Below are positions 16,983 through 24,864 of a DNA stretch of 34,753 bases, one piece after another; the first letter of the stretch is position 1, and each line of letters opens with the position of its first letter. This DNA comes from an uncultured beta proteobacterium (GTDB lineage: Bacteria; Pseudomonadota; Gammaproteobacteria; Burkholderiales; Burkholderiaceae_C): NCBI GenBank assembly GCA_903960915.1, contig CAJCCO010000057.1, forward strand, positions 1 to 34,753, in the 5' to 3' direction. A program made the position numbers and the translations under genes. Below the pieces are notes generated by a model. The model was given only the letters and a program-made list of their open reading frames with translations. It made no database searches and was not told where the DNA came from.

Positions 16983-17917
16983 TGAACCTGTTTCTTAGCT
17001 CTTTCTGGCGCGCGGTGGCCTACTGCCTGCATCCGCGGGTGGTGCTGTTGTCGCTCCTGCCCTTGGTGCTGATGGTGGCGCTGGCGTTGGGAGCTGGTTA
17101 TTTCTTTTGGGATGGGGCGCTGGCCGCCGTGCGGGCCTGGTTGGAGGCCTCAAGCTTTGTCAACGCCGTCTGGGCCTGGTTGCACAGCGTGGGCGCGGGC
17201 GGGCTCAAAACTGTGCTGGCACCGCTGATTGTTATTTTTGCCGTCACCCCCCTCATCGTGGTGCTGTCCTTGTTGCTGGTGTCCCTGCTGGCCACCCCAG
17301 CCCTGACTGAATTCGTGGCGCGCCGGCGTTTCCCCCAGTTGGCGCGACAGCGTGGAGCCTCTTGGTTGGTGAGCCTGGCCTGGTCGCTGGGGGCGACATT
17401 GCTGGCTTTGCTGGCCTTGGTCATCTCTGTTCCCATGTGGTTGGTGCCGCCCTTGATTCTGGTGCTGCCGCCCTTGATCTGGGGCTGGCTGACCTACCGG
17501 GTACTGGCCTTTGACGTGCTGGCCGGCTTTGCCAGCGCCGATGAGCGGCGAGAGCTGTTGCGCACCCACCGCGGTTGGCTGCTGGGCATGGGGGTGTTGT
17601 GTGGTTACCTGGGCGCTGCGCCCAGTTTGCTGTGGGCCTCGGGCGCCATGTTTGCTGCTGCCTTTGTGGTGCTGGTGCCGCTGGCGGTCTGGATCTACAT
17701 GCTGGTGTTTTCCTTGTCGTCCCTGTGGTTTGCGCATTACTGTTTGGCGGCCCTGCAGGCGCAGCGGGCGCAGGCCAACGGCCAGTCGCCCACGGCCTCA
17801 ATGGACACACCGGTGGGCACACCGGCGGACCCGAACGTCATCGATGTTGAGGCGGTAACATGGCGCGATGACGTCAACAGCACCCTCCCAGACCCCGGCC
17901 GCCCGCCCCAGCCCTGA
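16982..17917 (+). CDS. EI24 domain-containing membrane protein
   Basis: A 311-residue protein with about six hydrophobic helices, matching the EI24/CysZ-like family (LLLVSLLATPALTEFVARRRFP and YRVLAFDVLAGFASADERRELLRTHR are typical). I start at 16982 because this ATG overlaps the previous stop and the frame upstream is antisense-like coding within the hydroxylase gene. In E. coli the distant relative CysZ takes up sulfate, but that should not be transferred here. The C-terminal 50 residues are hydrophilic and low-complexity and overlap the next gene by 50 nt. Confidence 0.85.
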   Translation: MNLFLSSFWRAVAYCLHPRVVLLSLLPLVLMVALALGAGYFFWDGALAAVRAWLEASSFVNAVWAWLHSVGAGGLKTVLAPLIVIFAVTPLIVVLSLLLVSLLATPALTEFVARRRFPQLARQRGASWLVSLAWSLGATLLALLALVISVPMWLVPPLILVLPPLIWGWLTYRVLAFDVLAGFASADERRELLRTHRGWLLGMGVLCGYLGAAPSLLWASGAMFAAAFVVLVPLAVWIYMLVFSLSSLWFAHYCLAALQAQRAQANGQSPTASMDTPVGTPADPNVIDVEAVTWRDDVNSTLPDPGRPPQP

Positions 17918-18764
17918 CAGCACCCCACGCCGGTTCGGGTTGGTCATCGTGGGCGATGAAATTCTCTCAGGCAAGCGCGCCGACAAACACATGCCCCACG
18001 TGATTGAGCTGCTCAAGGCCCGCGGCCTGCAGCTTGATTACGCCGAGTACGTGGGCGATTCGCCAGACCGCATCACCGCCACCTTGAAACGCGCTTTTGA
18101 ATCGGGTGACGTGGTGTTTTCCACAGGCGGCATAGGCGCCACCCCTGACGACCACACCCGCCAGTGCGCCGCCCGGGCGCTGGGCCGTGAACTGGCGCTG
18201 CATCCACAAGCCGAAGTCCTGATTCGCCAGCGCATGCAAGACCTGGCCAAAGAGCAGGGCACGGTGTACCAACCGGTGCATCCTGACAACATCCACCGCC
18301 TGAACATGGGCATGTTCCCGGTGGGCGCCAGCATCATTCCCAACCCCTACAACAAAATTCCCGGGTTCTTTTGCTCTCTGCAGGGCGACACGCCAGCGTC
18401 GGTGGGTGCGCACGGGGGCGTTTATTTTGTGCCCGGTTTCCCCGTCATGGCCTGGCCCATGATGGCCTGGGTGCTGGACACTTTTTACGCGCATCTGTTC
18501 CAGACCGCCGCCTGGATTGAACAATCCGTCATCGTGATGGGGGCGATGGAAGCCGCCTTGACCCCGCTGATGCAAGCGCTGGAGCACGACTTTGCAGGCA
18601 TCAAGGTGTTCAGCCTGCCCAGCGTGGACCATCCGCAATACGGCCGCCATATTGAGTTGGGCGTCAAAGGGGCGCCCGATCAGGTGGCGCAGGCTTACCC
18701 GGCCTTGCTCCAGGGGCTTCAGCAGATGAAAGCCACCTTAGGCCCTGAATTGGTGCGTTCTTGA
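17868..18764 (+). CDS. CinA/MoaB-like molybdopterin-binding domain protein
   Basis: A 298-residue protein with the N-terminal domain of the CinA family: FGLVIVGDEILSGKRADKH (residues 23-41) and the ligand loop FSTGGIGATPDDHT (84-97). Later VYFVPGFPVMAWPMM corresponds to the conserved LPGVP-type motif. It lacks the C-terminal nicotinamide-nucleotide amidase domain of full CinA, so it belongs to the stand-alone group often annotated as competence/damage-inducible protein. The exact ligand is not established. The start overlaps the EI24 gene by 50 nt in another frame. Confidence 0.87.
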   Translation: MTSTAPSQTPAARPSPDSTPRRFGLVIVGDEILSGKRADKHMPHVIELLKARGLQLDYAEYVGDSPDRITATLKRAFESGDVVFSTGGIGATPDDHTRQCAARALGRELALHPQAEVLIRQRMQDLAKEQGTVYQPVHPDNIHRLNMGMFPVGASIIPNPYNKIPGFFCSLQGDTPASVGAHGGVYFVPGFPVMAWPMMAWVLDTFYAHLFQTAAWIEQSVIVMGAMEAALTPLMQALEHDFAGIKVFSLPSVDHPQYGRHIELGVKGAPDQVAQAYPALLQGLQQMKATLGPELVRS

Positions 18765-18770
18765 TGGGTT

Positions 18771-18808
18771 TATTTTGGTGCACGTCAAAGTTGCACCAAA
18801 ATAATGCA
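18771..18808 (+). promoter_or_regulatory. Inverted repeat and NtrC-like binding site upstream of glnA
   Basis: TATTTTGGTGCA (18771-18782) and TGCACCAAAATA (18792-18803) form a perfect 12-bp inverted repeat with a 9-nt centre. Overlapping it, TGCACCAAAATAATGCA (18792-18808) has the 17-bp layout of an NtrC enhancer site (TGCACC-N5-GGTGCA), with its right half-site degraded. It lies about 110-140 bp ahead of the expected glnA transcript start, as expected for an enhancer. The repeat begins 7 nt after the preceding stop codon but lacks a T-run, so a pure terminator role is less likely. Confidence 0.7.
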
Positions 18809-18911
18809 TTAAAAATGAGCTGGGCCAGGCAGCTTGTCACGCGCACCCGAAAAACTGGCTGAAACACAAGGCAAAATACAGGGCTTGAGCGGATGCGCCC
18901 GGTGCCCGTTG

Positions 18912-18928
18912 TTGGCACAAAAACTGCA
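18912..18928 (+). promoter_or_regulatory. Sigma-54 promoter of glnA
   Basis: TTGGCACAAAAACTGCA carries the invariant GG (18914-18915) and GC (18926-18927) separated by exactly 10 nt, fitting TTGGCAC-N5-TTGCA. The predicted start of transcription is near 18939. The glnA ATG at 18976 has a clear AGGAG ribosome binding site at 18965-18969. Activation by phosphorylated NtrC (encoded downstream) under nitrogen limitation is expected. Confidence 0.88.
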
Positions 18929-18975
18929 TCTGCTTCCCCGTAACCTTTTCACACCAAACCAACCAGGAGTATTTG

Positions 18976-20391
18976 ATGGCCAAGACCGTCGCAGACGTCA
19001 TGAAGATGGTGAAGGAAAACGAAGTCAAGTTTGTTGACTTTCGCTTCACCGATACCCGTGGCAAGCAGCAACATACGACCGTTCCCGTTTCGCACTTTGA
19101 CGAAGACAAGTTCACGTCCGGTCACGCGTTTGACGGCTCTTCCATCGCCGGTTGGAAAGGCATCGAAGCCTCCGACATGCTGTTGATGCCTGATCCCTCC
19201 ACGGCCAACATCGACCCCTTCTTTGAAGAAACCACCATCATCATGACCTGTGATGTGGTGGAGCCTGCCGACGGCAAGGCCTACGACCGTGACCCCCGCT
19301 CCATCGCCAAACGCGCTGAAGCCTACCTCAAGGCCTCCGGCATTGGCGACACCGCTTTCTTCGGCCCTGAGCCTGAGTTCTTCATTTTTGACGGCGTACG
19401 TTGGAGCACAGACCCCAACAACACGTTCTACGAAATCGAAGAGTACGAGGCGCCCTGGAACACCGGCAGCAAGCTCGAAGGCGGCAACCGCGGTCACCGC
19501 CCCACCGTCAAGGGCGGCTACTTTCCCGTGCCACCCGTGGACAGCTCGCAAGACATGCGCGCCGAGATGTCCCTGATTCTCGAATCCGTGGGCATTCCCG
19601 TGGAAGTGTTCCACCACGAAGTCGCCGGCGCTGGCCAGAATGAAATCGGCACCCGCTTCAGCACCCTGGTGGAGCGCGCCGACTGGACCATGCTGCAAAA
19701 GTATGTGATCCACAACGTGGCCAATGCCTACGGCAAAACCGCCACCTTCATGCCCAAGCCCTACCACGGTGACAACGGCTCTGGCATGCACGTGCACCAG
19801 TCGGTCTGGAAAGACGGCAAAAACCTGTTCGCCGGTGACGGCTACGCCGGTCTGTCGGACTTCGCGCTGTACTACATTGGCGGCATCATCAAGCACGCCC
19901 GTGCCCTGAACGCCATCACCAACCCTGGTACCAACAGCTACAAGCGCCTGGTGCCGCATTTCGAAGCACCGGTCAAGCTGGCTTACTCGGCCAAAAACCG
20001 TTCCGCCTCGATTCGCATTCCTTTCGTGGCCAACCCCAAAGGCCGTCGCGTGGAAGCCCGTTTCCCCGATCCACTGATGAACCCTTACCTGGGCTTTGCT
20101 GCCCTGTTGATGGCGGGTCTGGATGGCGTGGAAAACAAGATCCATCCCGGCGAAGCAGCTACCAAAGATCTGTACCATTTGCCACCCGAAGAAGACGCGA
20201 AAGTGCCAACCGTGTGCCACAGCCTGGACCAGGCGTTGGAACACCTGGACAAAGACCGCGCCTTCTTGACCAAAGGTGGCGTGTTCACCGACTCCATGAT
20301 CGATGCCTACATCGACCTGAAGATGCAAGAAGTAACCCGCTACCGCATGTCGGTGCATCCGGTCGAGTTCGACATGTACTTCTCGCTGTAA
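18976..20391 (+). CDS. glnA: Glutamine synthetase, type I (GlnA)
   Basis: A 471-residue GSI protein that condenses glutamate and ammonia with ATP to glutamine; it works as a dodecamer. The family landmarks are [18 protein letters not shown], the [15 protein letters not shown] region, [10 protein letters not shown], and the adenylylation loop [10 protein letters not shown] with Tyr at about residue 400. The Tyr loop implies GlnE-type adenylylation control (GSI-beta). ATG 18976 is preferred over the TTG directly before it because of spacing from AGGAG. It is transcribed from the sigma-54 promoter above and followed by strong terminators. Confidence 0.98.
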   Translation: MAKTVADVMKMVKENEVKFVDFRFTDTRGKQQHTTVPVSHFDEDKFTSGHAFDGSSIAGWKGIEASDMLLMPDPSTANIDPFFEETTIIMTCDVVEPADGKAYDRDPRSIAKRAEAYLKASGIGDTAFFGPEPEFFIFDGVRWSTDPNNTFYEIEEYEAPWNTGSKLEGGNRGHRPTVKGGYFPVPPVDSSQDMRAEMSLILESVGIPVEVFHHEVAGAGQNEIGTRFSTLVERADWTMLQKYVIHNVANAYGKTATFMPKPYHGDNGSGMHVHQSVWKDGKNLFAGDGYAGLSDFALYYIGGIIKHARALNAITNPGTNSYKRLVPHFEAPVKLAYSAKNRSASIRIPFVANPKGRRVEARFPDPLMNPYLGFAALLMAGLDGVENKIHPGEAATKDLYHLPPEEDAKVPTVCHSLDQALEHLDKDRAFLTKGGVFTDSMIDAYIDLKMQEVTRYRMSVHPVEFDMYFSL

Positions 20392-20403
20392 TTGAGCGAA
20401 TCA

Positions 20404-20429
20404 ACGGGCGTGCCAGGCTGGGCGCCCGT
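20404..20429 (+). other. First of two tandem hairpins after glnA
   Basis: ACGGGCG (20404-20410) pairs with CGCCCGT (20423-20429) around a 12-nt loop, 12 nt after the glnA stop. It has no T-run of its own and lies directly ahead of the intrinsic terminator, so it may protect the glnA mRNA 3' end. Confidence 0.5.
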
Positions 20430-20436
20430 CAAAAAG

Positions 20437-20465
20437 AGGACGGTTTACCGTCCTTTTTTATTTTT
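20437..20465 (+). terminator. Intrinsic terminator of glnA
   Basis: AGGACGG (20437-20443) and CCGTCCT (20448-20454) form a GC-rich stem with a TTTA loop, followed by TTTTTTATTTTT. It should end most glnA transcripts, so the downstream small gene and ntrBC depend on read-through or their own promoter. Confidence 0.88.
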
Positions 20466-20541
20466 GAAGACATTTTCTTGCCCTGCTTCAAATCACGCAT
20501 ACTTGCCCTCCAAGCATCTGAGGTTTGTGATTTGTAAATTT

Positions 20542-21096
20542 ATGAACTACGTCTTTTTGATGGGCCTGGCTGCCCTGTGCTTCGCGGACAGCAGTGGTGC
20601 ACAGCAGCGTATTTACCGCTGCGGCAATGAGTACACCAACCTGGTGCCCACCGACCCCTCGCGTGGTTGCCAACTGATTGACAGCGGCCAGCCCACCGTC
20701 GTCCCGGGCACCCGTCCGTCAGCACAGGCAGCGCAGGCACCTGTTGCCCAGCGGACGCCTTTGTCATCGGCATCGGCAGCCCCGGCCCTGGCGGCTATGC
20801 GCACCAGCTCGGCAGAACAAAAAGCCCGCGACGCCGATGCGCGGCTCATTTTGACGTCAGAGCTCCAAAAAGCACAAAACCGCCAAACGGAACTGCTCAG
20901 GGACTACAACAACGGTGAGCCAGAGAAAATGGGCGGCGAGGCGCGCAACCCGCAAAAATACCTGGACCGGGTGGCCGAGATGAAAGCCAGCCTGGCGCGC
21001 AATGCGCGCGATATGGACAGCATTCGCCGCGAGTTGGCCCGCATGCCTGTCCCAAGCGCTGCGCTGGCAACTGCTGGCGCGCCTGCGGCAAAATAG
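20542..21096 (+). CDS. Small exported protein with DUF4124-like N-terminus
   Basis: A 184-residue protein starting at ATG 20542, with a short signal peptide (MNYVFLMGLAALCFADSSGA). The mature start QQRIYRCGNEYTNLVP resembles the short DUF4124 motif found in many proteobacterial periplasmic proteins. The centre is Ala/Ser/Pro-rich (residues about 50-90). The C-terminal half is predicted helical with Arg/Glu/Gln (residues 92-170), possibly coiled coil. It ends 5 nt before ntrB, so it is likely co-transcribed with ntrBC. Function unknown; no link to nitrogen sensing can be shown from sequence. Confidence 0.75.
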   Translation: MNYVFLMGLAALCFADSSGAQQRIYRCGNEYTNLVPTDPSRGCQLIDSGQPTVVPGTRPSAQAAQAPVAQRTPLSSASAAPALAAMRTSSAEQKARDADARLILTSELQKAQNRQTELLRDYNNGEPEKMGGEARNPQKYLDRVAEMKASLARNARDMDSIRRELARMPVPSAALATAGAPAAK

Positions 21097-21101
21097 CTAG
21101 C

Positions 21102-22190
21102 TTGAAAAAATCATTTACCTCCCCCACGCTGCTGGCGACGTCGCGCTTTCAGTCTTTTGACCTGCTGGCCACCTTGGTGGCCGTTGTGCACAGCGATGGT
21201 GCGGTATTGTTTGCCAATGCCGCGCTGGAAGATGCGCTGGGCATTTCCCGGCGCGCCATTGTGGGCTCTTGCTTCCCCGATAGCTTCACCGATGCCAGCC
21301 ATTTGCAAAACGCCTTGCTGGGCGCCGGTGGCAATGAGTTTGCCGCTTTGCGCTACGACGCCTGGCTCAGGCGCCAAAACCAGGACCCCTTGCCGGTGCA
21401 CGTGATCGTGACCCAGACCGAAAAGCCCGATGAAGTCATTGTGGAGTTGTTGCCGCTGGAGCAACAGGCACGCCAAGACCGCGAAGAGCGTGTGGCCGAG
21501 CAGGCCCAGACCAACAAAGAGCTGATTCGCAACCTGGCGCATGAAATCAAGAACCCTCTGGGGGGCATTCGCGGCGCGGCCCAATTGCTGGAGATGGAGC
21601 TGGACTCGCGTGAGCTCTCTGAATACACCCAGGTCATCATCCACGAGGCTGATCGCCTGCAAACGCTGGTCGACCGCTTGCTGGCCCCGCACCGCCGCCC
21701 GCACTTGGTGGGGGACGTGAACATCCATGAGGTCTGTGAGCGCGTGCGCTCGCTGATCCTGGCTGAGTTTCCCAAGGGGCTGCAGGTGGTGCGGGACTAC
21801 GACATTTCGATTCCCGAATTTCGCGGCGACCGGGAGCAGCTGATTCAGACGGTGCTGAACATCGCGCACAACGCCTGCCAGGCGCTGAGCGAAAGGCGCG
21901 AAGCCGAAGGCGATGCCCGCGTCACATTTCGCACCCGCATTGCGCGCCAAACCACTTTCGGCAAACAACGCAACCGACTGGCACTGGAATTGCATGTCAT
22001 TGACAACGGGCCTGGTGTACCCGACGCGATCAAGGACCGAATCTTCTATCCGCTGGTGTCAGGGCGTGAGGGGGGCTCGGGTTTGGGGCTGACGCTGGCG
22101 CAAACTTTTGTGCAGCAGCACCATGGCTTGATCGAGTGCGACAGCGTGCCAGGCCGTACTGATTTCAAGATATTGATTCCTCTGCCTTAA
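21102..22190 (+). CDS. glnL: Nitrogen regulation sensor histidine kinase NtrB (GlnL)
   Basis: A 362-residue cytoplasmic two-component kinase. A PAS domain (about residues 20-125) precedes the HisKA motif with phospho-acceptor H147 (NLAHEIKNPLGGIRGAAQLLE). The HATPase_c domain shows the N-box (LNIAHNACQAL), G1 (VIDNGPGVPDAI) and G2 (GSGLGLTLAQTF). It phosphorylates or dephosphorylates NtrC in response to PII protein. The start appears to be TTG 21102: no ATG occurs before the PAS domain and the ribosome binding site is weak, which suggests low expression. ntrC follows 44 nt downstream. Confidence 0.95.
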   Translation: MKKSFTSPTLLATSRFQSFDLLATLVAVVHSDGAVLFANAALEDALGISRRAIVGSCFPDSFTDASHLQNALLGAGGNEFAALRYDAWLRRQNQDPLPVHVIVTQTEKPDEVIVELLPLEQQARQDREERVAEQAQTNKELIRNLAHEIKNPLGGIRGAAQLLEMELDSRELSEYTQVIIHEADRLQTLVDRLLAPHRRPHLVGDVNIHEVCERVRSLILAEFPKGLQVVRDYDISIPEFRGDREQLIQTVLNIAHNACQALSERREAEGDARVTFRTRIARQTTFGKQRNRLALELHVIDNGPGVPDAIKDRIFYPLVSGREGGSGLGLTLAQTFVQQHHGLIECDSVPGRTDFKILIPLP

Positions 22191-22234
22191 GGCTGGAGGA
22201 CCGAGCTAACCATTGACCTGAGGTAACACCATTC

Positions 22235-23794
22235 ATGAAGCCGATTTGGATCGTAGATGATGACCAGTCCATCCGCTTCGTGCTGGAGAAAGCACTGCTG
22301 CGAGAAAACCTGGCGACCCGCAGCTTCACCAATCCACGCGATGTCCTCACGGCCCTGACCTCGGCCAATGACGAGAATGCGCCGCTGGTGCTGGTCAGCG
22401 ACATTCGCATGCCTGGCGGCTCTGGCCTGGAGTTGCTGGAAAAAGTCAAACAGAAATTCCCGGGTTTGCCCGTCATCATCATGACGGCCTACTCGGATCT
22501 GGACAGCGCCGTATCGGCCTTTCAAGGCGGCGCCTTTGAGTACCTGCCCAAGCCCTTTGACCTGCCCAAGGCGGTGGAGCTGATTCGCCGTGCGGTGGAA
22601 GAAAGCCAGCGCGAGCAAGTGGCCGAAGAGCGCATGACCGACGCGCCCGAGATGCTGGGCCAAGCCCCGGCCATGCAAGACGTGTTTCGTGCCATTGGCC
22701 GCTTGAGCCAAAGCAACGTCACCGTCATGATCACGGGTGAGTCGGGTTCGGGCAAAGAGCTGGTGGCGCGCGCACTGCACAAGCATTCGCCACGTGCCAG
22801 TGGGCCGTTTGTGGCCATTAACACCGCGGCCATCCCCAAAGACTTGCTCGAGTCCGAGCTGTTCGGGCACGAGCGTGGTGCCTTCACCGGTGCGCAGTCG
22901 ATGCGCCGGGGGCGTTTTGAACAGGCCGACGGCGGCACCTTGTTCCTCGATGAAATTGGCGACATGCCGTTCGATCTGCAAACTCGATTGTTGCGGGTGC
23001 TGAGCGACGGCCATTTTTACCGCGTGGGCGGTCATGGTGCCGTTAAAACCAATGTGCGCGTGATTGCGGCCACCCACCAGAACTTGGAGCAGCGCGTCAA
23101 GGACGGCGCCTTCCGCGAGGACTTGTTTCACCGCCTCAATGTCATCCGCCTGCGACTGCCGGCCTTGCGTGAGCGCAAGGAAGACGTGGCCATGTTGACG
23201 CGCCACTTCTTACAGGTCAGCGCCGACCAGCTCGGCGTTGAGCCCAAACGCATTTCTGACAGCGCCTTGGCCTGGCTCTCCAACTTCAACTTCCCCGGCA
23301 ATGTGCGCCAGCTGGAAAATATTTGTCACTGGCTGACCGTGATGGCGCCCTCGCAACTGATTGAGCCCAAGGATTTACCGCCCGAAGTAGAAGTCTCTGG
23401 CCCGGAAGGCCTGGCGTCTGCGCCAAGCCTGCAAAGCAGCAGCGAAGCCACGGGCCTGGATGCCCCAGGCACGGGAGCTACCGCAACGGCAAACGCAGCT
23501 GCAAGCACGCCCAACGAGGCCAGCCCGGTTTGGCGCGGCCCGGTGGGCGGTGTCAGCCCGGGCGTGTTGCCGGGTGGTCTGGACAGTTGGGAGATTGGCC
23601 TGGAAGCCGATGCCATCGCCATGCTCGCCAGCGGTCGCCCAGATGTTTGGGATGCCTTGACGCGTCGCTTTGAATCACGCCTGATTCAGGCCGCCCTGGG
23701 GGCCACCCGTGGGCGGCGTATTGAGGCGGCGGTGAAACTGGGCATTGGCCGCAACACCATCACCCGCAAGATCCAGGAACTCGGCTTGGAGTGA
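22235..23794 (+). CDS. glnG: Nitrogen regulation response regulator NtrC (GlnG)
   Basis: A 519-residue sigma-54 activator. The receiver domain has acidic residues D8-D10 and the phosphorylation site D56 (LVSDIRMPGGSG). The AAA+ domain carries Walker A GESGSGKE (168-175), the sigma-54-contacting GAFTGA loop (215-220) and Walker B near GGTLFLDEIGDMP. A Fis-type helix-turn-helix lies at about 480-519 (EAAVKLGIGRNTITRKIQELGLE). Between AAA+ and the DNA-binding domain is a long Ala/Ser/Gly/Pro-rich linker (about 385-450), longer than in the 469-residue E. coli NtrC. It should activate the glnA sigma-54 promoter in this window. Confidence 0.97.
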   Translation: MKPIWIVDDDQSIRFVLEKALLRENLATRSFTNPRDVLTALTSANDENAPLVLVSDIRMPGGSGLELLEKVKQKFPGLPVIIMTAYSDLDSAVSAFQGGAFEYLPKPFDLPKAVELIRRAVEESQREQVAEERMTDAPEMLGQAPAMQDVFRAIGRLSQSNVTVMITGESGSGKELVARALHKHSPRASGPFVAINTAAIPKDLLESELFGHERGAFTGAQSMRRGRFEQADGGTLFLDEIGDMPFDLQTRLLRVLSDGHFYRVGGHGAVKTNVRVIAATHQNLEQRVKDGAFREDLFHRLNVIRLRLPALRERKEDVAMLTRHFLQVSADQLGVEPKRISDSALAWLSNFNFPGNVRQLENICHWLTVMAPSQLIEPKDLPPEVEVSGPEGLASAPSLQSSSEATGLDAPGTGATATANAAASTPNEASPVWRGPVGGVSPGVLPGGLDSWEIGLEADAIAMLASGRPDVWDALTRRFESRLIQAALGATRGRRIEAAVKLGIGRNTITRKIQELGLE

Positions 23795-23835
23795 AACGGC
23801 TGCCCCGCGTTTCAGGTTCGCAGGGATTCAGAATT

Positions 23836-24615
23836 TCAGAGCCCACTGAGTTCAACCACCACCGGCGCATGGTCGCTGGGGCGCTCATTGCTGCGGGGTG
23901 CCTTGTCAATCTCGCATGAACTGACCAGCGGCTTGAGCGCATCGCTCACCAGAATATGGTCAATACGCAGACCGCGGTTGCGCCTGAAGGCGAAGTCGCG
24001 GTAATCCCACCAGGAGTAGCTTTTCTCGGGGTGCGCAAACAGGCGGTAGGCATCGTGCAGGCCCAGCGCAATCAGGGCGCGCAGGTGGTAGCGCTCTTCT
24101 TCGGTGCAGTGAATCTGGCCTTCCATGCCAACGGGGTCCCACACATCGGCATCGTCAAATGTGATGTTGTAGTCGCCCATCAGCACCAGCTTCGGATGCG
24201 CGGCCAACTCGGTGCGCACCCAGTCACGCAGGCCTTTGAGCCAGCTCATCTTGTACTCAAACTTGTCGCTGCCGGGTTCCTGCCCGTTGGGGAAGTAGCC
24301 CGCAATCACCCGTACATCGCCCGCATCGCCCACATCGGCACTGATCACGCGCGCCATGTCGTCACTGAAACCGGGAATGTTGCGCACCACGTTGGCCACC
24401 GGCGTGCGCGTCAGCAGGGCGACGCCGTTGTAGGTTTTCTGGCCAAAGGCGTGCGCGTGGTAGCCGGCCTGACGCAGCGCCTCGAACGGGAACTTGTCAT
24501 CCGTCATCTTCAGTTCTTGCAATCCGAGCACATCGACCGGGTTGGCCTGCAGCCAGTCCAGCACCTGAGGCAGACGCACGGTTAAAGAGTTCACATTCCA
24601 GGTAGCAATTTTCAT
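23836..24615 (-). CDS. xthA: Exodeoxyribonuclease III (XthA)
   Basis: A 259-residue AP endonuclease/exonuclease of the EEP superfamily, which cuts DNA 5' of abasic sites and trims 3' ends during base excision repair. Catalytic residues are N7 (ATWNVNSL), E34 (LQELKMTD), D148 and N150 (MGDYNI), and the final S247-D248-H249 (SDHAPV). Length and motifs are normal. It is convergent to ntrC, and its upstream region is shared with the flp pilin gene, where an FNR-type box lies 85 bp upstream of its ATG. Confidence 0.95.
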   Translation of the reverse strand: MKIATWNVNSLTVRLPQVLDWLQANPVDVLGLQELKMTDDKFPFEALRQAGYHAHAFGQKTYNGVALLTRTPVANVVRNIPGFSDDMARVISADVGDAGDVRVIAGYFPNGQEPGSDKFEYKMSWLKGLRDWVRTELAAHPKLVLMGDYNITFDDADVWDPVGMEGQIHCTEEERYHLRALIALGLHDAYRLFAHPEKSYSWWDYRDFAFRRNRGLRIDHILVSDALKPLVSSCEIDKAPRSNERPSDHAPVVVELSGL

Positions 24616-24699
24616 AGGGGCGGGGGTGTGTGGTTGGGTGGAAGGGATAAATCGGATGACTGCGGCTAAGGCTGCAAATCAGAATGATGCCTGTCAATT

Positions 24700-24713
24700 T
24701 TGATTTTAATCAA
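24700..24713. promoter_or_regulatory. FNR/Anr/Dnr-type binding site
   Basis: TTGAT-TTTA-ATCAA is a perfect match to the FNR-family consensus TTGAT-N4-ATCAA. It lies 206 bp before the flp ATG and 85 bp before the xthA ATG on the other strand. A site at -41.5 would put a transcript start near 24748 for flp or 24665 for xthA; neither has a strong -10 match, so the target gene is uncertain. Confidence 0.65.
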
Positions 24714-24864
24714 GGGCAAAAACACCCCCTGCGCAACACTGCGGGCGTACTGGGCGTAACAAGCAAGTGACAGCTAGGCGCGAGACGGTTCAGGAGAGCT
24801 GGGATCGCAATTAGCGCGTCGTAACTGGCAAGTCGCAGTTGGCAAGTAATCCCCGTACAGCGGA

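Noticed and set aside
18949..20358. 469-codon open frame opposite glnA
   Set aside because: The plus strand encodes an unmistakable glutamine synthetase; the antisense product is His/Gly/Val-rich and domainless.
20392..20541. In-frame upstream extension of the small exported protein, beginning just after the glnA stop
   Set aside because: It would be translated through the glnA terminator hairpins, and the signal peptide begins at ATG 20542.
22187..23206. 339-codon open frame opposite ntrC
   Set aside because: ntrC is certain; the antisense frame has no recognisable features.
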